Below, one piece after another: positions 45,387 to 56,599 of a stretch of 64,000 nt of DNA. The notes beneath the pieces were generated by a model, which ran no database searches, was not told the DNA's origin, and saw nothing but the letters and a program-made list of their open reading frames with translations. Source of the DNA: Pleurodeles waltl. Taxonomy: Eukaryota; Chordata; Amphibia; Caudata; Salamandridae. Positions within the stretch are counted from its first letter, which is position 1. Each line of letters starts with the position of its first letter. The position numbers and the translations under genes were made by a program. The stretch is from contig NC_090446.1 of the NCBI RefSeq assembly GCF_031143425.1, positions 657,283,717-657,347,716 of the forward strand, written 5' to 3'.

Positions 45387-48300
45387 TTACACCAATACCT
45401 CCTATCTCAGACTTTTGTACACTATGTAGCAAGACGCAATTGAGATCAGAGAACAGCGCCCTAGTAAAGGCATTTAGGTTTAGGTGTACTACTTTTGGAG
45501 GTTGCATATTTTGTAAGGGGGTGGAAAAATGCTTAATTTCCCTGGCAATGTTTCTACACTTCCAAGACTCCTTTCTTAAAGCCAGGAAACTGTTGAAAAG
45601 TCAAACATGGTATATCTTAATTAGATAGTAATTTTGGCAGTGCTGTACTTCCTGGCTCTGTCTATTTTCTGCCCAATTATGTATTCCATCGCCAAGATGT
45701 CTTTGGATGAACATTAGAGCTCTTCAAAATATCCCCTCAAAATATATTAAATAAATTGTATTCACCTCATTCAGCCTGTCTCGCTTGTCAATCAGTTATG
45801 TAGTGACAAAGAGAGTCAGAAATATAAATTTTGTATTAATCGTGGAACATCCATGCTAAATGGACCACATGCAGTAAATATATATTGGTTGTTCTAGAAT
45901 TCATGGTACACAGAGAACATAATTCATACAGTCTTAATAGCCCAACAATCTACACCATAATGCCATAACATTTATGGTTTCAAATACCTAAACTAAGGTT
46001 TTCCGTTTCAACTTCGTTTTTCCGCCTAATGCATGACTGTATTTTGAATTACACAATCTGAAAATGCCACCTGCTTGTAAACCTAGATTGCCTTTAAAAT
46101 ACAATATTGCAGTAGACATACAAAGGAACTGCTTGCTTTATATTTTGATGAATCATTCTTGTTGGTAGTAGCACATTGAATACTTTACCACTACTAACCA
46201 GTGCTAAAGTGAATGTGTTCTCACCCCTAAACATGGTTTGGTTGGTACATCTACAAGCATACTTAATTTACTTATAATTCTCCAGTAAAGTGCACTACAA
46301 GTGTCGAGGGCCTATAAATTAAGTACTACCAGTGGGACTGCCGCACTGCCTGTGCCACCCCCTTATGTAGCCTTAAAGCAAGTCTTAGGCCTGTCACTGC
46401 AGAGCGTGTGTGTGCAGTTTACACTGTCATGCCAACTTGGCATTTAACACCTCTTGCCAAGCCTTTAACTCCCCTTTTATTATACATGTTACCCCTAAGG
46501 TAGGCCCAAGGTAGTCCATGGGTCTGGGTGCTATGTAAGTAAAAGAAGGAAACATACTTTTAAGTTTTACATGTCCCATTAGTGAAAAACTCTCAAATTT
46601 GTTTTTCACAACTGCGAGGCCTACCTCTCATAGAGTAACACTGGGAATTCCTTATTACATTTAATAAACTGTAGTTTCTAATTGAGAAGGAGTAGATATA
46701 TCATGTTTAGTACCTATGGAATATGGAACTGAAATCTTAAATGCTCTTTAGTGGTAAAGTCAGATTCATTCTTACAACTTTAAAAATGCCACTTTTAGAA
46801 AGTTTTCTTCTAAGCACAATGGTTCTTATTGGAATATATAAATGAATATACAATGAATAGCGAACACAATCTTATTGATATCACAACAGTAGGAAGTGAA
46901 GACCACCTCAATTACTAGAAAAATAAGTACAGAGACTGAAATTAATATAGAAATTAAGTTTATTATTCATATCTAAAATTCTACTTATTGGAATATTGTC
47001 AGTTTGGTCTTGTTTTGTTCATAAAAATATAATCAATTATTCTACTGTGGTAGAGTATTTTTGTGATGTTTTCATCATGTTGCTGTTTGAAGTGTTCCAC
47101 AAATCTTTACATACTACCTCTTAAGTTAAGCCTGCCTGCTCTGTGCCAAACTACAAGAGGGTGAGAACAGGTTAATTTATAGTCTGTACCTGACTTATCC
47201 TGACTAGGATTGTGGTTCCTGCTTGGACAGGGTGCAAACCTCTGACAACCAGAAACAGAATTTCTAACAGGAACGATGAGTGTTGCAACCACCATTAGAG
47301 AGGCAATACAAAATTAAAGTGTTGCAACTGTGGTATTAGTTGTAGTACACTTGCAATGTAAGGGCCTCCCAAGACCAAAAAGTACCGTTCTACTGCCTAA
47401 ATGCACGCATTTATTAAATATCCAGGGCTTCAATTCATGGCCGGCTCATAAAATCATAGGATTGCATCTCAATTTTATTTAATCTGTTCATTTTAAAAAA
47501 CATACAAAATTCATGGAAACAAGGGTTCCAATGAATCCATTTAGAAAACATATTGAGAAGTTCTGAGAGCTAGGTCCCACATTTATCTATCCAAGAGTTG
47601 TGTTGCTGGTACATTCACGAGAGAGGTCATTTTGTTAAACGTTATTGATAGAGGGTGACCAATCCTTTTAAATCCAAATTAGAAAGTATTAATTTTCGTT
47701 TGATGACCCTCATACTCAGCTACTCTGAATATTATATGGGAGTATCAGCCTTATTATAACATGCAATAGGGATCAGAAAATCCTTCCTTTTGATGAATGA
47801 CATTTCTTTTAGGTTTTATGCAACACATCTTGTGAGTAGCTGCAGACCAGGAACTATTTTTTTGTTTTGTTAGCTCTTTCTCAAACTCTGCACCTCAGCT
47901 GTATTTGCACCTGCAATTTATTATTTACTATATGAGACACAATTCTTGAGTTTGATCAGGTTTTTATTATTTGTGTGTAAAAGGAGATTAGTTACATTGC
48001 CCCATCACAAGTAAAGAATTCTGTATCACTAAATGAAACAATTTCTTTACTGGGAAACAGATTTGCACATCAACACTGACTCTGGCAGACACTGATATAT
48101 TCATAGGCACAGACTCAGTCAGAGGAAATCGCAGGGACTCACTGCCATTGAGTCAATCACATGCCTCTATTGACTCAAACACTCACTCAAGTACTCATAT
48201 AGGTTGAGTCACATTCAGAGGCACATGCAGGAACACACTTATGGATAGGGTGCAGTTTTCTTATCAAAACTAATAATAATCCTCCATTCATTGGACGTGA

Positions 48301-49376
48301 CTGGTGAATTTGCAAGACATCTTGATATTCCAGAGAATCACCCTACTAAGACCTCAAGTAAAAGGAATAGTGGAAAAGTTAATATCCACATTGAACTATA
48401 CAACAGGCTGAGCTTGACAGTACGTCAGGTCAGCAGGCATTGAACACTGTCCTCAGTGAACAAAGAAATATCCTTCACTGCACCCGGAGTAAATGTTTGA
48501 CAACACTCAAGCTAGGTCATGCATGATGTGTCAATCCATCTCCAAAGCTGGAACTCATGTCACCTGAAAGGGAACGCAAGATTAATAGAGGGCAAGATAC
48601 GTCAGTGAGACCAACAGGGGAAAGACAATTTGAAGAACTTTAATAATGTTCAAAGCAAGCCAATGAATCAGACAAACAATAAAGAGGCTGGGTGCTGGTC
48701 ATACGAAAACAAAGATGCCAAATATGTGAGTCAACCACTGCAACTAATCAGTCATAAGGGAACTATGATCACTGCTGGTAGGCAAGGAATGCAGACAACC
48801 AGGAATGTTTCTCACTTCAAGAGATACTACCACCTGAAGAATTCTGGCAAACCACAACAATTCTGCACTGGAACATAAAGGCAAATTGAACGAGGAACAA
48901 GTTTATGGAATGACCCAACAACCTGACATAATGAAAAAACAATCCCACAACTGAGGCACTGGACTAGGTCATCATAGAGACCACTGTGACTCATCCAACA
49001 GCTCTAAACGGACTGCCACAGATACACTCCACAATTTAAAAGTGTACAGAAGGAGTCATGATTAGATTATTCATGTGTGGGGAGATGTCAAGTAGATGAC
49101 ATGAGGAACTGTGTCCTGCAGAATCTTGGGTACACCAATAGAATTGGATACTACTTCTGGGCAAAGGAGGGTAGAAGGAGTACTACTAGGGGAAACCAGG
49201 ATCAGGGTTGGACAGGAACGCACAGTGAGAGACAAGCTTCACCGGATGTAGCTCAGACCTGGCAGTAATTAAAAAACAACTTTGAAACAGGGCCTATGGG
49301 GCCCTTTATTATTGTCCTTTATATGTAAAACAGTGATCCTGTTCTCACACAAAAATCTCACAAATTATTGTAAAGG
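45387..49376. other. No gene; AT-rich sequence with one decayed dispersed repeat
   Basis: About 4 kb without a coding signature on either strand. 46220-46830 (ACTTGGCATTTAACACCTC, GGTAGGCCCAAGGTAG, GTTTTTCACAACTGCGAGG) resembles from memory a dispersed repeat common in newt DNA, but its ends and class are unclear. 48620-49270 has short frames without motifs. Confidence 0.45.
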
Positions 49377-49964
49377 GGGGAGGGAGGGGGGTCCTGCCAG
49401 ATGGCTGGGGACTGTGCGCGGCCTGTTGCCCATGGTGGACCACCTAAGGGTGGAGAACCATTGTGACAGCCGGTGCCTGGAGAGGCGGCTGCCCCGACTG
49501 AGGCCCGTCAGTGGGGGCCTGCGCAGCGCGACAGAGCTGAGAAACCAATTGTGGCCTGGGACTGCAGGGCCACTTCGCCCAGCGTGGAGACCAGGGTGGG
49601 GCATGAACAGACGGCTGAAACCGGGAGAGGTGTGAGTGAAGAGAGTGGCCTCTGCCTGGATTGCCAGCCCCACTACTCATCAATGTGATACTAGGCATGA
49701 GGCTGTCGGGTGGCTCCCCTGTATAAACATCTCCCCTATTGAACTGCTGGCCTGGTCGGATGTCGCAACTCATCCAGTAGGACAGAGAGGGCGCCCTGGC
49801 CATTTCCACCCTCATAGAACATGGGGGAGCTTGCTGGCTGTGGGAGGCTATAAAATCTGTAATCACCAGAAAACATAAACTACATTGAGAACGGTACATG
49901 CACCTGATGCTTGAGATTTGCAATGGAACCTGTGGTCCATTAACATAGGTGAGTGACAAAGCAC

Positions 49965-51325
49965 TGTACTGCCATTTGTTAAATTTTGTTTTGACCAATG
50001 ACTTTGTGTTTCACCACTGCGCATATTAGTTGCTCAATGTTCACCAGTAGCACATGGTATGTTTTGTTCAGTTTAGCCGCCTATGGGCTTTGACATGGCA
50101 TTAGCCATTACTTTCTGTATTCAGTTTAGCCGCCTATGGGCTTTGACATTGCATTAGCCATTACATTCTGTATTCTGCCTATTGGCTTTGACATGCTGTA
50201 TCCAGTCTAGCCGCCTATTGGCTTTGACATTGCATTCCTATTGGCTTTGACATGATGTATTCAGTTTAGCTGCCTATTGACTTTGACATGCTATTAGATA
50301 TTCTGCCTATTGGCTTTGACATGATATCATATATTACATTTTGTATTCAGCTCCGCTGCCTATTGGCTTTGACATGATATCACATATTACATTTTGTATT
50401 CAGCTCCGCTGCCTATTGGCTTTGACATGATATTATACATTGCATTTTATATTCAGCTCAGCTGCCTATTGGCTTTGACATGATATTATACATTGCATTT
50501 TGTATTCAGCTCAGCTGCCTATGGGCTTTGACATGATATAAGACATTGCATTTTGTATTCAGCTTAGATGCTTATTGGCTTTGACATGACACTAGACATT
50601 GCATTTGATATTTAGGTTAGCTGCCTATTGCCTTTAACATGACATTGCATTTGATATTTAGGTTAGCTGCCCATTGCCTTTAACGTGGAGTTAGACATTC
50701 CAGTTGAGAATCCAAGCTGTATTTTTCCAAGCTGTGTTTTTGCACCAGAGAACCAAGATGTTTTTCTCACAGTAGACTAGACATGATAAGAGAGAGTACA
50801 TGGGTGTTGTTTTTTCTTCGCTTGAGCTTGGGAACAGGAGTAGTCTTGGAGACCTGGCCAGTCTCCAAAAGGCTTGCTCAGTTTCCCAGGTCTGAGAGGA
50901 GGGGGCACACCTTTGTAACGAATGTAACAGGCTGCAGAGGGTCAGATTCGAATCTGCCGGACCTCGTGCTGGAGCTTGGCGCAGGCTGCCAGCAATCCCG
51001 TGTGGGTAGATGAATCTCTCTTTCTCGCGGCTGACAGGGGTCATCAGCTTGCAGACCTTAGAAAGATGAAGCTGTAGATAGTTCCCACACGGTGAAGTAT
51101 TTGTTTTGCTTTGCATTCAATATCTTATAAATATAACCTGCTGTGTATATTGCAAACTGATATATTTTGTTTGATTAACGCGGACTTGAAAGCTACTAAT
51201 TCGTCATTCATAAATATTGTGGTTGGGGAAGAATTAACAACAATAAAAGTCTTCTTTGACCTCAGAAGTGCATTTCTGTTGTGTTATGTTAGTGCGTAGA
51301 AACTAGATAAGAGGAAAGCACTACA
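49965..51325 (+). repeat. 5' LTR (1361 bp) with repeated CCAAT-like motif
   Basis: The U3 part holds about 14 copies of GCCTATTGGCTTTGACATG and variants between 50079 and 50690, at 30-60 bp spacing. ATTGG is an inverted CCAAT box, and copies vary to ATGGG, ATTGA or ATTGC. TATAAATATAA at 51127 may be the TATA box and AATAAAAG at 51243 the polyadenylation signal, which gives a short R region. Confidence 0.9.
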
Positions 51326-51327
51326 AT

Positions 51328-51345
51328 TGGTACCAGAAGTGGGGT
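51328..51345 (+). other. Primer binding site of the young LTR element, probably tRNA-Leu
   Basis: TGGTACCAGAAGTGGGGT two bases after the LTR, differing from the Gypsy copy 2 site by one base (AGAAG against AGGAG). It fits the same tRNA-Leu 3' end, assigned from memory. Confidence 0.7.
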
Positions 51346-51591
51346 CGGTCATTAAGAGGTGATTAAGAGGGTGTTGACGAGTTGGTAGATTTCTAAGTGC
51401 ACACTTTAAAAGTGTAATTGTTTTTGTTGTTTGGAGAATTACAGAAATTGTTTTCTGTTTGGAGAATCACAGTAGCACGGCAGACCATGTCTGAGAATAC
51501 ATGTGTTGATTAACTGCCTGATGGTGCTAAGAAAAACTGTGAATTGTTTTCTGTTTGGGGAATTACAGAAGAAAATGCATGTGTAGCCAAA

Positions 51592-53259
51592 ATGCCTGAT
51601 AATGTTTTGAGAAATAATTCCTGTTGTACATATGTAGAAAACGTGTCTTTTGGAAGTAATGATGACAGAAAGGTTTGGATACCTTTATCTGCTTACAGAG
51701 AAATGCAGGAGAAATGTAAGAAGTTGGAACATGAAAATAGGAATTTACGTGAGCAAATTAGCCCGACTGAAAGTTATAAAAGGGCTGTTTTTGAAGAATC
51801 TTTCTTGTCCCATTCCAGTAATGAGGGGGTTAAGACAGCTCCGAGCTGCACTGAGTTTCCGTGTGAGCCAGGGTTTTTGGCAGCCAAAATGCATTCCTTA
51901 ACTGATAACACGGACGAGAGAGACCAGAATGTGATTTACGAGTTACCGTTGCAAAATGCACAAGTAAAACGAAGGATTTTAGAGCAAGACACCCCGAGTT
52001 TCATTAGCTTGTTTGATTTTTGGAAAAAGAATAGCCCTCATTTGAGTGAAATCCTAACACTTTTGTATATGGTCACTGTGAAAAATAATATGCAGCTGCG
52101 CGCTTCTGATTTGGCAAATGAAATAATGCAGACTTTAGGTTTCTGCGCAGTGCAAGAAGGAAATACTTATGTACATGTAAATCATGAACAAGGAAAGAAA
52201 ATAGTGCCCCTAGCTAGAATCATACAATGGATCTGGTACTTGCAAGAAAGGGCTAGAGTACCACAGGTAAAAGAATTACCGGTGAAATTGTGTGCACCAT
52301 TTGAATTCGTGTCCACTGAAGATAAAAAGCATGTTTGTTTTACTAATGATTCATTGACTGAAATGTTGTTTTCTGGCACAGGAGAAGGAATGGAGTTGTA
52401 TAATGTGTGTCAGATTTTAAAGCAAGAGCTACGTGAGATGTGTCATTTTTATGCTGATGTTTGGTTCATTGTTAATGTTTTAGCACCTAACTGGTTCAAT
52501 TACCTTGCAGATGTTAATGAGAAAAATTCAGAGAGAGAAGTGTTCACCCAGAATTCTGCCTTAGTGGGGATGGCTAAGTGGGTGCCCCAGAAATGTGAAC
52601 AGCTGAGAGAAAAAGCCACTTACAGGTGGGCAGAGATGAGAGAGATGCACATTCCCCTAGATTTGATAAAAACTGTGCAGCACGCACAAAAGCAATCTGT
52701 CATGAAAGCAGTCACAGAGCAGTTGGGGAGAGGAAAGTTACCAGAACAGAAATGGCAAATTGATCAGGTTTTAGGGAGAGTGATTGCTGCAAATTACCAA
52801 GGAAAAATCGAAATTATGCTGATACCTAGAAAAGAATCTGATTCATTCATACAAATTGGAGACAGAATGGCCCAACTTGACAAAAATGCAGTAAATGGAG
52901 GTTTGGTAAAGAATGAGTCTGCCCCAGCCCTTCTGACAGTGCAAGAAAAGGGAAGCTGTGGCGCAGCAGATAAAAACCTCAGTGCTGATGTGTGGGCTGA
53001 AGCCCCAAGTGATCCTCCAGAACCTGCAGAAAATATAACAAAGGGCCTCAAAAACGTCCTGCTGATTATAAAACAGGGAAAGAAAGAGGAAGGGTGCAGT
53101 TTAAATGAAAAATGTTATTTGCAAGAAAAGTCATACTTGTTTCTTTTGCAGATCCTACCACGTTTCGCCACTGTCCCTGAGTGTGCTGTGTGGTCCCCCT
53201 TCCGGTGTGTGCGTGTGGGGTCGGGGAAGGGACCGAACCCCCAACCTGAACCTGGCTGA
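51592..53259 (+). CDS. Single 555-residue protein of the young LTR element, gag position, dUTPase-like C-terminal segment
   Basis: Open from ATG at 51592; the frame extends upstream to 51544 without ATG. An ATG at 51487 begins a related peptide (MSENTCVD) that meets a stop, and its phrase ENTCVD...LPDG is repeated as ENACVAKMPDN, so the N-terminus is a small tandem duplication. Residues about 30-60 are probably coiled coil (YREMQEKCKKLEHENRNL). The middle (SLFDFWKKNSPHLSEILTLL, IIQWIWYLQERARV) is unknown to me; position suggests a gag-type structural protein. Residues 395-430 resemble dUTPase motifs: GRVIAANYQGKIEI and FIQIGDRMAQL. The usual Asp after Ile in GVIDxxYxG is Ala here and earlier motifs are not seen, so activity is unlikely. 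The last 36 codons read through TTTCTTTTGCAG (53140-53151), a good splice acceptor. Confidence 0.75.
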   Translation: MPDNVLRNNSCCTYVENVSFGSNDDRKVWIPLSAYREMQEKCKKLEHENRNLREQISPTESYKRAVFEESFLSHSSNEGVKTAPSCTEFPCEPGFLAAKMHSLTDNTDERDQNVIYELPLQNAQVKRRILEQDTPSFISLFDFWKKNSPHLSEILTLLYMVTVKNNMQLRASDLANEIMQTLGFCAVQEGNTYVHVNHEQGKKIVPLARIIQWIWYLQERARVPQVKELPVKLCAPFEFVSTEDKKHVCFTNDSLTEMLFSGTGEGMELYNVCQILKQELREMCHFYADVWFIVNVLAPNWFNYLADVNEKNSEREVFTQNSALVGMAKWVPQKCEQLREKATYRWAEMREMHIPLDLIKTVQHAQKQSVMKAVTEQLGRGKLPEQKWQIDQVLGRVIAANYQGKIEIMLIPRKESDSFIQIGDRMAQLDKNAVNGGLVKNESAPALLTVQEKGSCGAADKNLSADVWAEAPSDPPEPAENITKGLKNVLLIIKQGKKEEGCSLNEKCYLQEKSYLFLLQILPRFATVPECAVWSPFRCVRVGSGKGPNPQPEPG

Positions 53260-53706
53260 GTAAAGTGCCAGCACCATGGATCCATTTTGCGCAAACTGCG
53301 CCTTCAGTTCAAGTTCAACTTGTTTGATTGCATTCTTCCACTGGAACTAAGCTGTGTTTTTTTTTTTTCCCTTCTCGTATGGAACTCTGACTTTTGCTTA
53401 CCTTCCAGCAAACCTTTCAGGTGGACCGTGCATCTTTTACATGAGTAGAACTCATGCCACATCAAATTGCTAACACTGTTGAATTAGAGACTCACTCAGA
53501 GTATAAAAAATTGCCCAGTCTTTTCTGTATAGATGTATCTGATGTGAAAGGTTATGAGATCAATGTGTTAATTCACTTCTATTGCTTTACAGGGATTGCT
53601 TTGACTTGCTGATAATGTTTTTTTTTTTTGTTTCGTGCCGATGTTTTTTGTTTTTGTTTGAAACAAGAGATATGTGAAACAAAAATTCATTGGTCAAAGG
53701 GCGGAA
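53260..53706 (+). other. 3' internal region and polypurine tract of the young LTR element
   Basis: No coding frame. T-runs occur at 53358-53368 and 53620-53629. GTCAAAGGGCGGAA at 53693-53706 abuts the 3' LTR and is the likely plus-strand primer. An envelope gene, if ever present, has been lost. Confidence 0.65.
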
Positions 53707-55067
53707 TGTACTGCCATTTGTTAAATTTTGTTTTGACCAATGACTTTGTGTTTCACCACTGCGCATATTAGTTGATCAATGTTCACCAGTAGCACATGGT
53801 ATGTTTTGTTCAGTTTAGCCGCCTATGGGCTTTGACATGGCATTAGCCATTACTTACTGTATTCAGTTTAGCCGCCTATGGGCTTTGACATTGCATTAGC
53901 CATTACATTCTGTATTCTGCCTATTGGCTTTGACATGCTGTATCCAGTCTAGCCGCCTATTGGCTTTGACATTGCATTCCTATTGGCTTTGACATGATGT
54001 ATTCAGTTTAGCTGCCTATTGACTTTGACATGCTATTAGATATTCTGCCTATTGGCTTTGACATGATATCATATATTACATTTTGTATTCAGCTCCGCTG
54101 CCTATTGGCTTTGACATGATATCACATATTACATTTTGTATTCAGCTCCGCTGCCTATTGGCTTTGACATGATATTATACATTGCATTTTATATTCAGCT
54201 CAGCTGCCTATTGGCTTTGACATGATATTATACATTGTATTTTGTATTCAGCTCAGCTGCCTATGGGCTTTGACATGATATAAGACATTGCATTTTGTAT
54301 TCAGCTTAGATGCTTATTGGCTTTGACATGACACTAGACATTGCATTTGATATTTAGGTTAGCTGCCTATTGCCTTTAACATGACATTGCATTTGATATT
54401 TAGGTTAGCTGCCCATTGCCTTTAACGTGGAGTTAGACATTGCAGTTGAGAATCCAAGCTGTATTTTTCCAAGCTGTGTTTTTGCACCAGAGAACCAAGA
54501 TGTTTTTCTCACAGTAGACTAGACATGATAAGAGAGAGTACATGGGTGTTGTTTTTTCTTCGCTTGAGCTTGGGAACAGGAGTAGTCTTGGAGACCTGGC
54601 CAGTCTCCAAAAGGCTTGCTCAGTTTCCCAGGTCTGAGAGGAGGGGGCACACCTTTGTAACGAATGTAACAGGCTGCAGAGGGTCAGATTCGAATCTGCC
54701 GGACCTCGTGCTGGAGCTTGGCGCAGGCTGCCAGCAATCCCGTGTGGGTAGATGAATCTCTCTTTCTCGCGGCTGACAGGGGTCATCAGCTTGCAGACCT
54801 TAGAAAGATGAAGCTGTAGATAGTTCCCACACGGTGAAGTATTTGTTTTGCTTTGCATTCAATATCTTATAAATATAACCTGCTGTGTATATTGCAAACT
54901 GATATATTTTGTTTGATTAACGCGGACTTGAAAGCTACTAATTCGTCATTCATAAATATTGTGGTTGGGGAAGAATTAACAACAATAAAAGTCTTCTTTG
55001 ACCTCAGAAGTGCATTTCTGTTGTGTTATGTTAGTGCTTAGAAACTAGATAAGAGGAAAGCACTACA
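53707..55067 (+). repeat. 3' LTR (1361 bp), almost identical to 5' LTR
   Basis: Same length as the 5' LTR, with all fourteen GCCTATTGGCTTTGACAT-type repeats in the same order. It ends AAAGCACTACA followed by AGCAC (55068-55072). An identical 76-codon plus frame and a near-identical 141-codon minus frame occur in both LTRs simply because the LTRs match. Confidence 0.95.
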
Positions 55068-55489
55068 AGCACCGACTGCCTCGGCCAGGGGAACGAGAGG
55101 GGTAGTGACTGAGGTCGACAGGCACAAGCAGGGGCTGGAATGCCCAGGCCGAGACCACTGCGCTTGATTCAAACCACACTGCAACCATAGGAAAAACAAA
55201 TGGCAGGCAATCTAAACTGCAGTTCAACCTGAGGAGGTCCTCAAAGCTGGGTGCTGACACTGCAGGCCCCCTGAAGATGGTGGAAAATCACTGGAAAAAC
55301 CTCAAGACGGCATGGACATGAAAACTCTATTATTAGCAATGAAAACCAGCCTAATATCCATCAAAACCAAGTGGTCTAGGATAAATGCGATGATGCATAA
55401 ACTGGAAAGTCATGATGAAAATATCCTAGAGGCGGAATAGTGGATACCTGCAGTGGAGGATGACTCTGCCTCCTGCGGACCACGGCTCT

Positions 55490-55955
55490 CCAACATGGAC
55501 AAAGTCTTGCACCTTATAGCAGCAAAGAACGACGATGTTGAGGGGCAATCCCAGCACAATAACTGCGCATTTTAGGTGTGCCTGAAACAACAAACACTGG
55601 TAAGATGGAGACCTATATAAAAAAACTGCTCCTCACTCTTCGAGGCCGACTCCTTGTCTAAAGTCCTCATTGTTGAAACGGCCCACAGGTCTCTGATGAT
55701 GTGCCCCCGACGGGTGACACTTCGTGCCCAATTATTGCCCGGCTCCTATACTACAAAGACTGCAATACTATACTCAGGCTGACAAGGGAACAACAATCCC
55801 TGAAATTTGAAGCTAATGTAGTGTCAATTTATCCAGACTTCACCCTCACGGTACAGAAGGCCTGGAAAAAATATCTTGCTGTAAAACAAAAGCTTAGTCA
55901 GGCACTGACCCCCTATGCAATGCTCTATCCCGCTCGACTGTGCATCACTTTATAA
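55490..55955 (+). pseudogene. ORF1 remnant of plus-strand L1
   Basis: Recognisable pieces are IIARLLYYKDCNTIL, SIYPDFTLTVQKAWKKYLAVK and YAMLYPARLCI, matching the C-terminal domain of L1 ORF1p, including FPDFT (here YPDFT) and YPARL. The coiled coil upstream is broken by stops near 55437 and 55575. The intact ORF1 at 23632-24741 shows the same order but different sequence, so these are different L1 lineages. Confidence 0.82.
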
Positions 55956-56599
55956 AGGGAAGGAGCAGGTATTTGCAAACCCCCAGCAGGTCAAGGAATT
56001 TCTGCGCATAAATAATATCGACCTTCCCAAAAGAGGCGCTCTGGCTTGGCGTCACCTACTCCAGACATGGTCTAACCAGTTCATTTTCCACTTGTCCTGT
56101 CCTTGCGTAATAGGCCGCCAAGATAATAGCTAATCCAGGGGCCCGCCTCAATAATATCGAACCAAACTCGACACTCCACATAGACTGAGACCATACCCGT
56201 AAGGGCCACCATGGAATGCTTTGGACCCTTCACCCACACCCCAGGGCACCTTTGACTTCAAAGAGGGGCCCCAGTCTGGCTCCTGGAGAGACCCTACCCC
56301 TGAGTTATACCTAATCTATTGAGATTTGTGAATGTATTACAGTTTGATATTTAGTTCAGATGATGAATGTGGGTTGGGAGGTGCATGCATGACAGAGTGG
56401 AGAGGGGAGGGATCAGGGGTAGTTATTAACCACTACACTGTCTATCAAGACTTGCATAGGTCACACGAGGAATCACCTGTCATAGCAGGGAGATGAGCGG
56501 ATGATTTCACTGCAGCATATTACACAGATGCTTACCCAAGATGACAGCACAACACAGTAACACATAAGATTACCACACACAAGTACCTAAGGGTATCTC

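Larger units (their letters stand above)
49965..55067 (+). mobile_element. Young endogenous-retrovirus-like LTR element, non-autonomous
   Basis: Two direct 1361-bp LTRs (49965-51325 and 53707-55067) flank 2381 bp, and AGCAC occurs at 49960-49964 and 55068-55072. LTRs start TGTACTGCC and end GCACTACA. By eye they differ at five places (around 50037, 50146, 50497, 50699 and 51296 in the first LTR), about 0.4%, so insertion is recent. A tRNA-Leu-like primer site follows the first LTR and AAAGGGCGGAA precedes the second. The interior has one long frame, with no protease, reverse transcriptase, integrase or envelope, so it depends on a relative for mobility. Leu primer and dUTPase-like segment recall class III (ERV-L) retroviruses, but the core protein is not recognisable. 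Confidence 0.92.

Noticed and set aside
49365..49998. Frames of 80-184 codons in the GC-rich block before the young LTR
   Set aside because: The block reads as L1 5' leader. The frames overlap on both strands and have low-complexity composition.
50940..50985. tRNA-like T-arm sequence (AGATTCGAATCTG) in the LTR
   Set aside because: There is no acceptor stem, D arm or anticodon arm around it.
50691..51116. 141-codon minus-strand frame in the young LTR, repeated at 54433-54858
   Set aside because: Its preservation only reflects the near identity of the LTRs. I see no domain, start context or other support for an antisense gene.
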